Translations under genes and position numbers: made by a program
In this document: piece after piece, positions 6,684-6,826 of the stretch
Numbering within the stretch: the first letter of the stretch is position 1
Layout: every line of letters starts with the position of its first letter
Origin: an uncultured Bacteroidales bacterium
GTDB lineage: Bacteria > Bacteroidota > Bacteroidia > Bacteroidales > UBA932
Assembly: GCA_904501835.1 (NCBI GenBank)
Contig: CAJGBW010000060.1
Location: 1-6,826, forward strand
DNA length: 6,826 nt
Direction: 5' to 3'
The notes under the pieces: model-generated
What the model saw: the letters and a program-made list of their open reading frames with translations, nothing else
Told to the model about the DNA's origin: nothing
Databases searched by the model: none

Positions 6684-6758
6684 AATATTAAGACTGCTTG
6701 ACAAGTTTTATGCCTTGTACCACTCTTCGAAGAAGCCATAGTCAAGACCACGCTCCAA
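6684..6758 (-). other. Short 3' trailer downstream of 16S rRNA, no tRNA
   Basis: This 75-bp stretch separates the mature 16S 3' end from the terminator. I see no cloverleaf or tRNA-Ile/Ala sequence in it. It contains the palindrome TCTTCGAAGA (6724-6733) and the inverted pair CTTGAC (6697-6702)/GTCAAG (6741-6746), which could be part of rRNA processing structure. One minus-strand frame is open from the 16S end to TAA at 6708-6710 and reads ERGLDYGFFEEWYKA, which looks protein-like (see findings). Confidence 0.5.

Positions 6759-6826
<68 letters not shown>

Noticed and set aside
6684..6758. Possible tRNA gene after 16S
   Set aside because: No T-loop GGTTCGAATCC-like sequence, no D-arm and no plausible acceptor stem on either strand.

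Overview
The window looks like chromosomal DNA of a member of the Bacteroidota, most likely Bacteroidales. Three things point that way. The 16S rRNA 3' end at the right edge has the form CTGGAACACCTCCTTT. The promoter candidates fit the Bacteroides-type TAnnTTTG -7 element rather than a sigma70 TATAAT box. Most starts have A-rich leaders without a clear Shine-Dalgarno. The content is mainly housekeeping; I found no mobile element, CRISPR array, defence system or tRNA.

Layout, left to right. On the minus strand, a short SRPBCC-fold protein gene (1179-1586) is followed after 2 bp by an RsmF-type rRNA cytosine-C5 methyltransferase (1-1176) that runs off the left edge. An 88-bp divergent promoter region (1587-1674) separates them from a plus-strand Nudix hydrolase (1675-2145). 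The Nudix gene converges on, and overlaps by 29 bp, the 3' end of a minus-strand RNase R gene (2117-4333). A second divergent region (4334-4438) drives RNase R leftward and a plus-strand pair rightward: cofactor-independent phosphoglycerate mutase gpmI (4439-5962) and, 8 bp later, a flavodoxin-fold oxidoreductase with a cysteine cluster (5971-6615). A 15-bp-stem hairpin (6651-6683) ends this unit and also faces a minus-strand unit entering from the right. That unit carries the 3' end of a 16S rRNA (6759-6826).

Three elements belong to rRNA or RNA metabolism: the methyltransferase, RNase R and the 16S gene. The gpmI unit is glycolytic/redox. Nothing in the sequence shows that these functions are co-regulated, except within the two tightly spaced pairs.

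The most unusual point is at the right edge. The 16S 3' end is followed by only about 75 bp and then a terminator and a convergent protein gene, with no tRNA-Ile/tRNA-Ala/23S. This is either an unlinked 16S gene or an assembly join at a repeated rRNA gene. Smaller observations are two independent 24-bp in-frame tandem duplications (in the methyltransferase and in the RNase R tail) and the convergent coding overlap.
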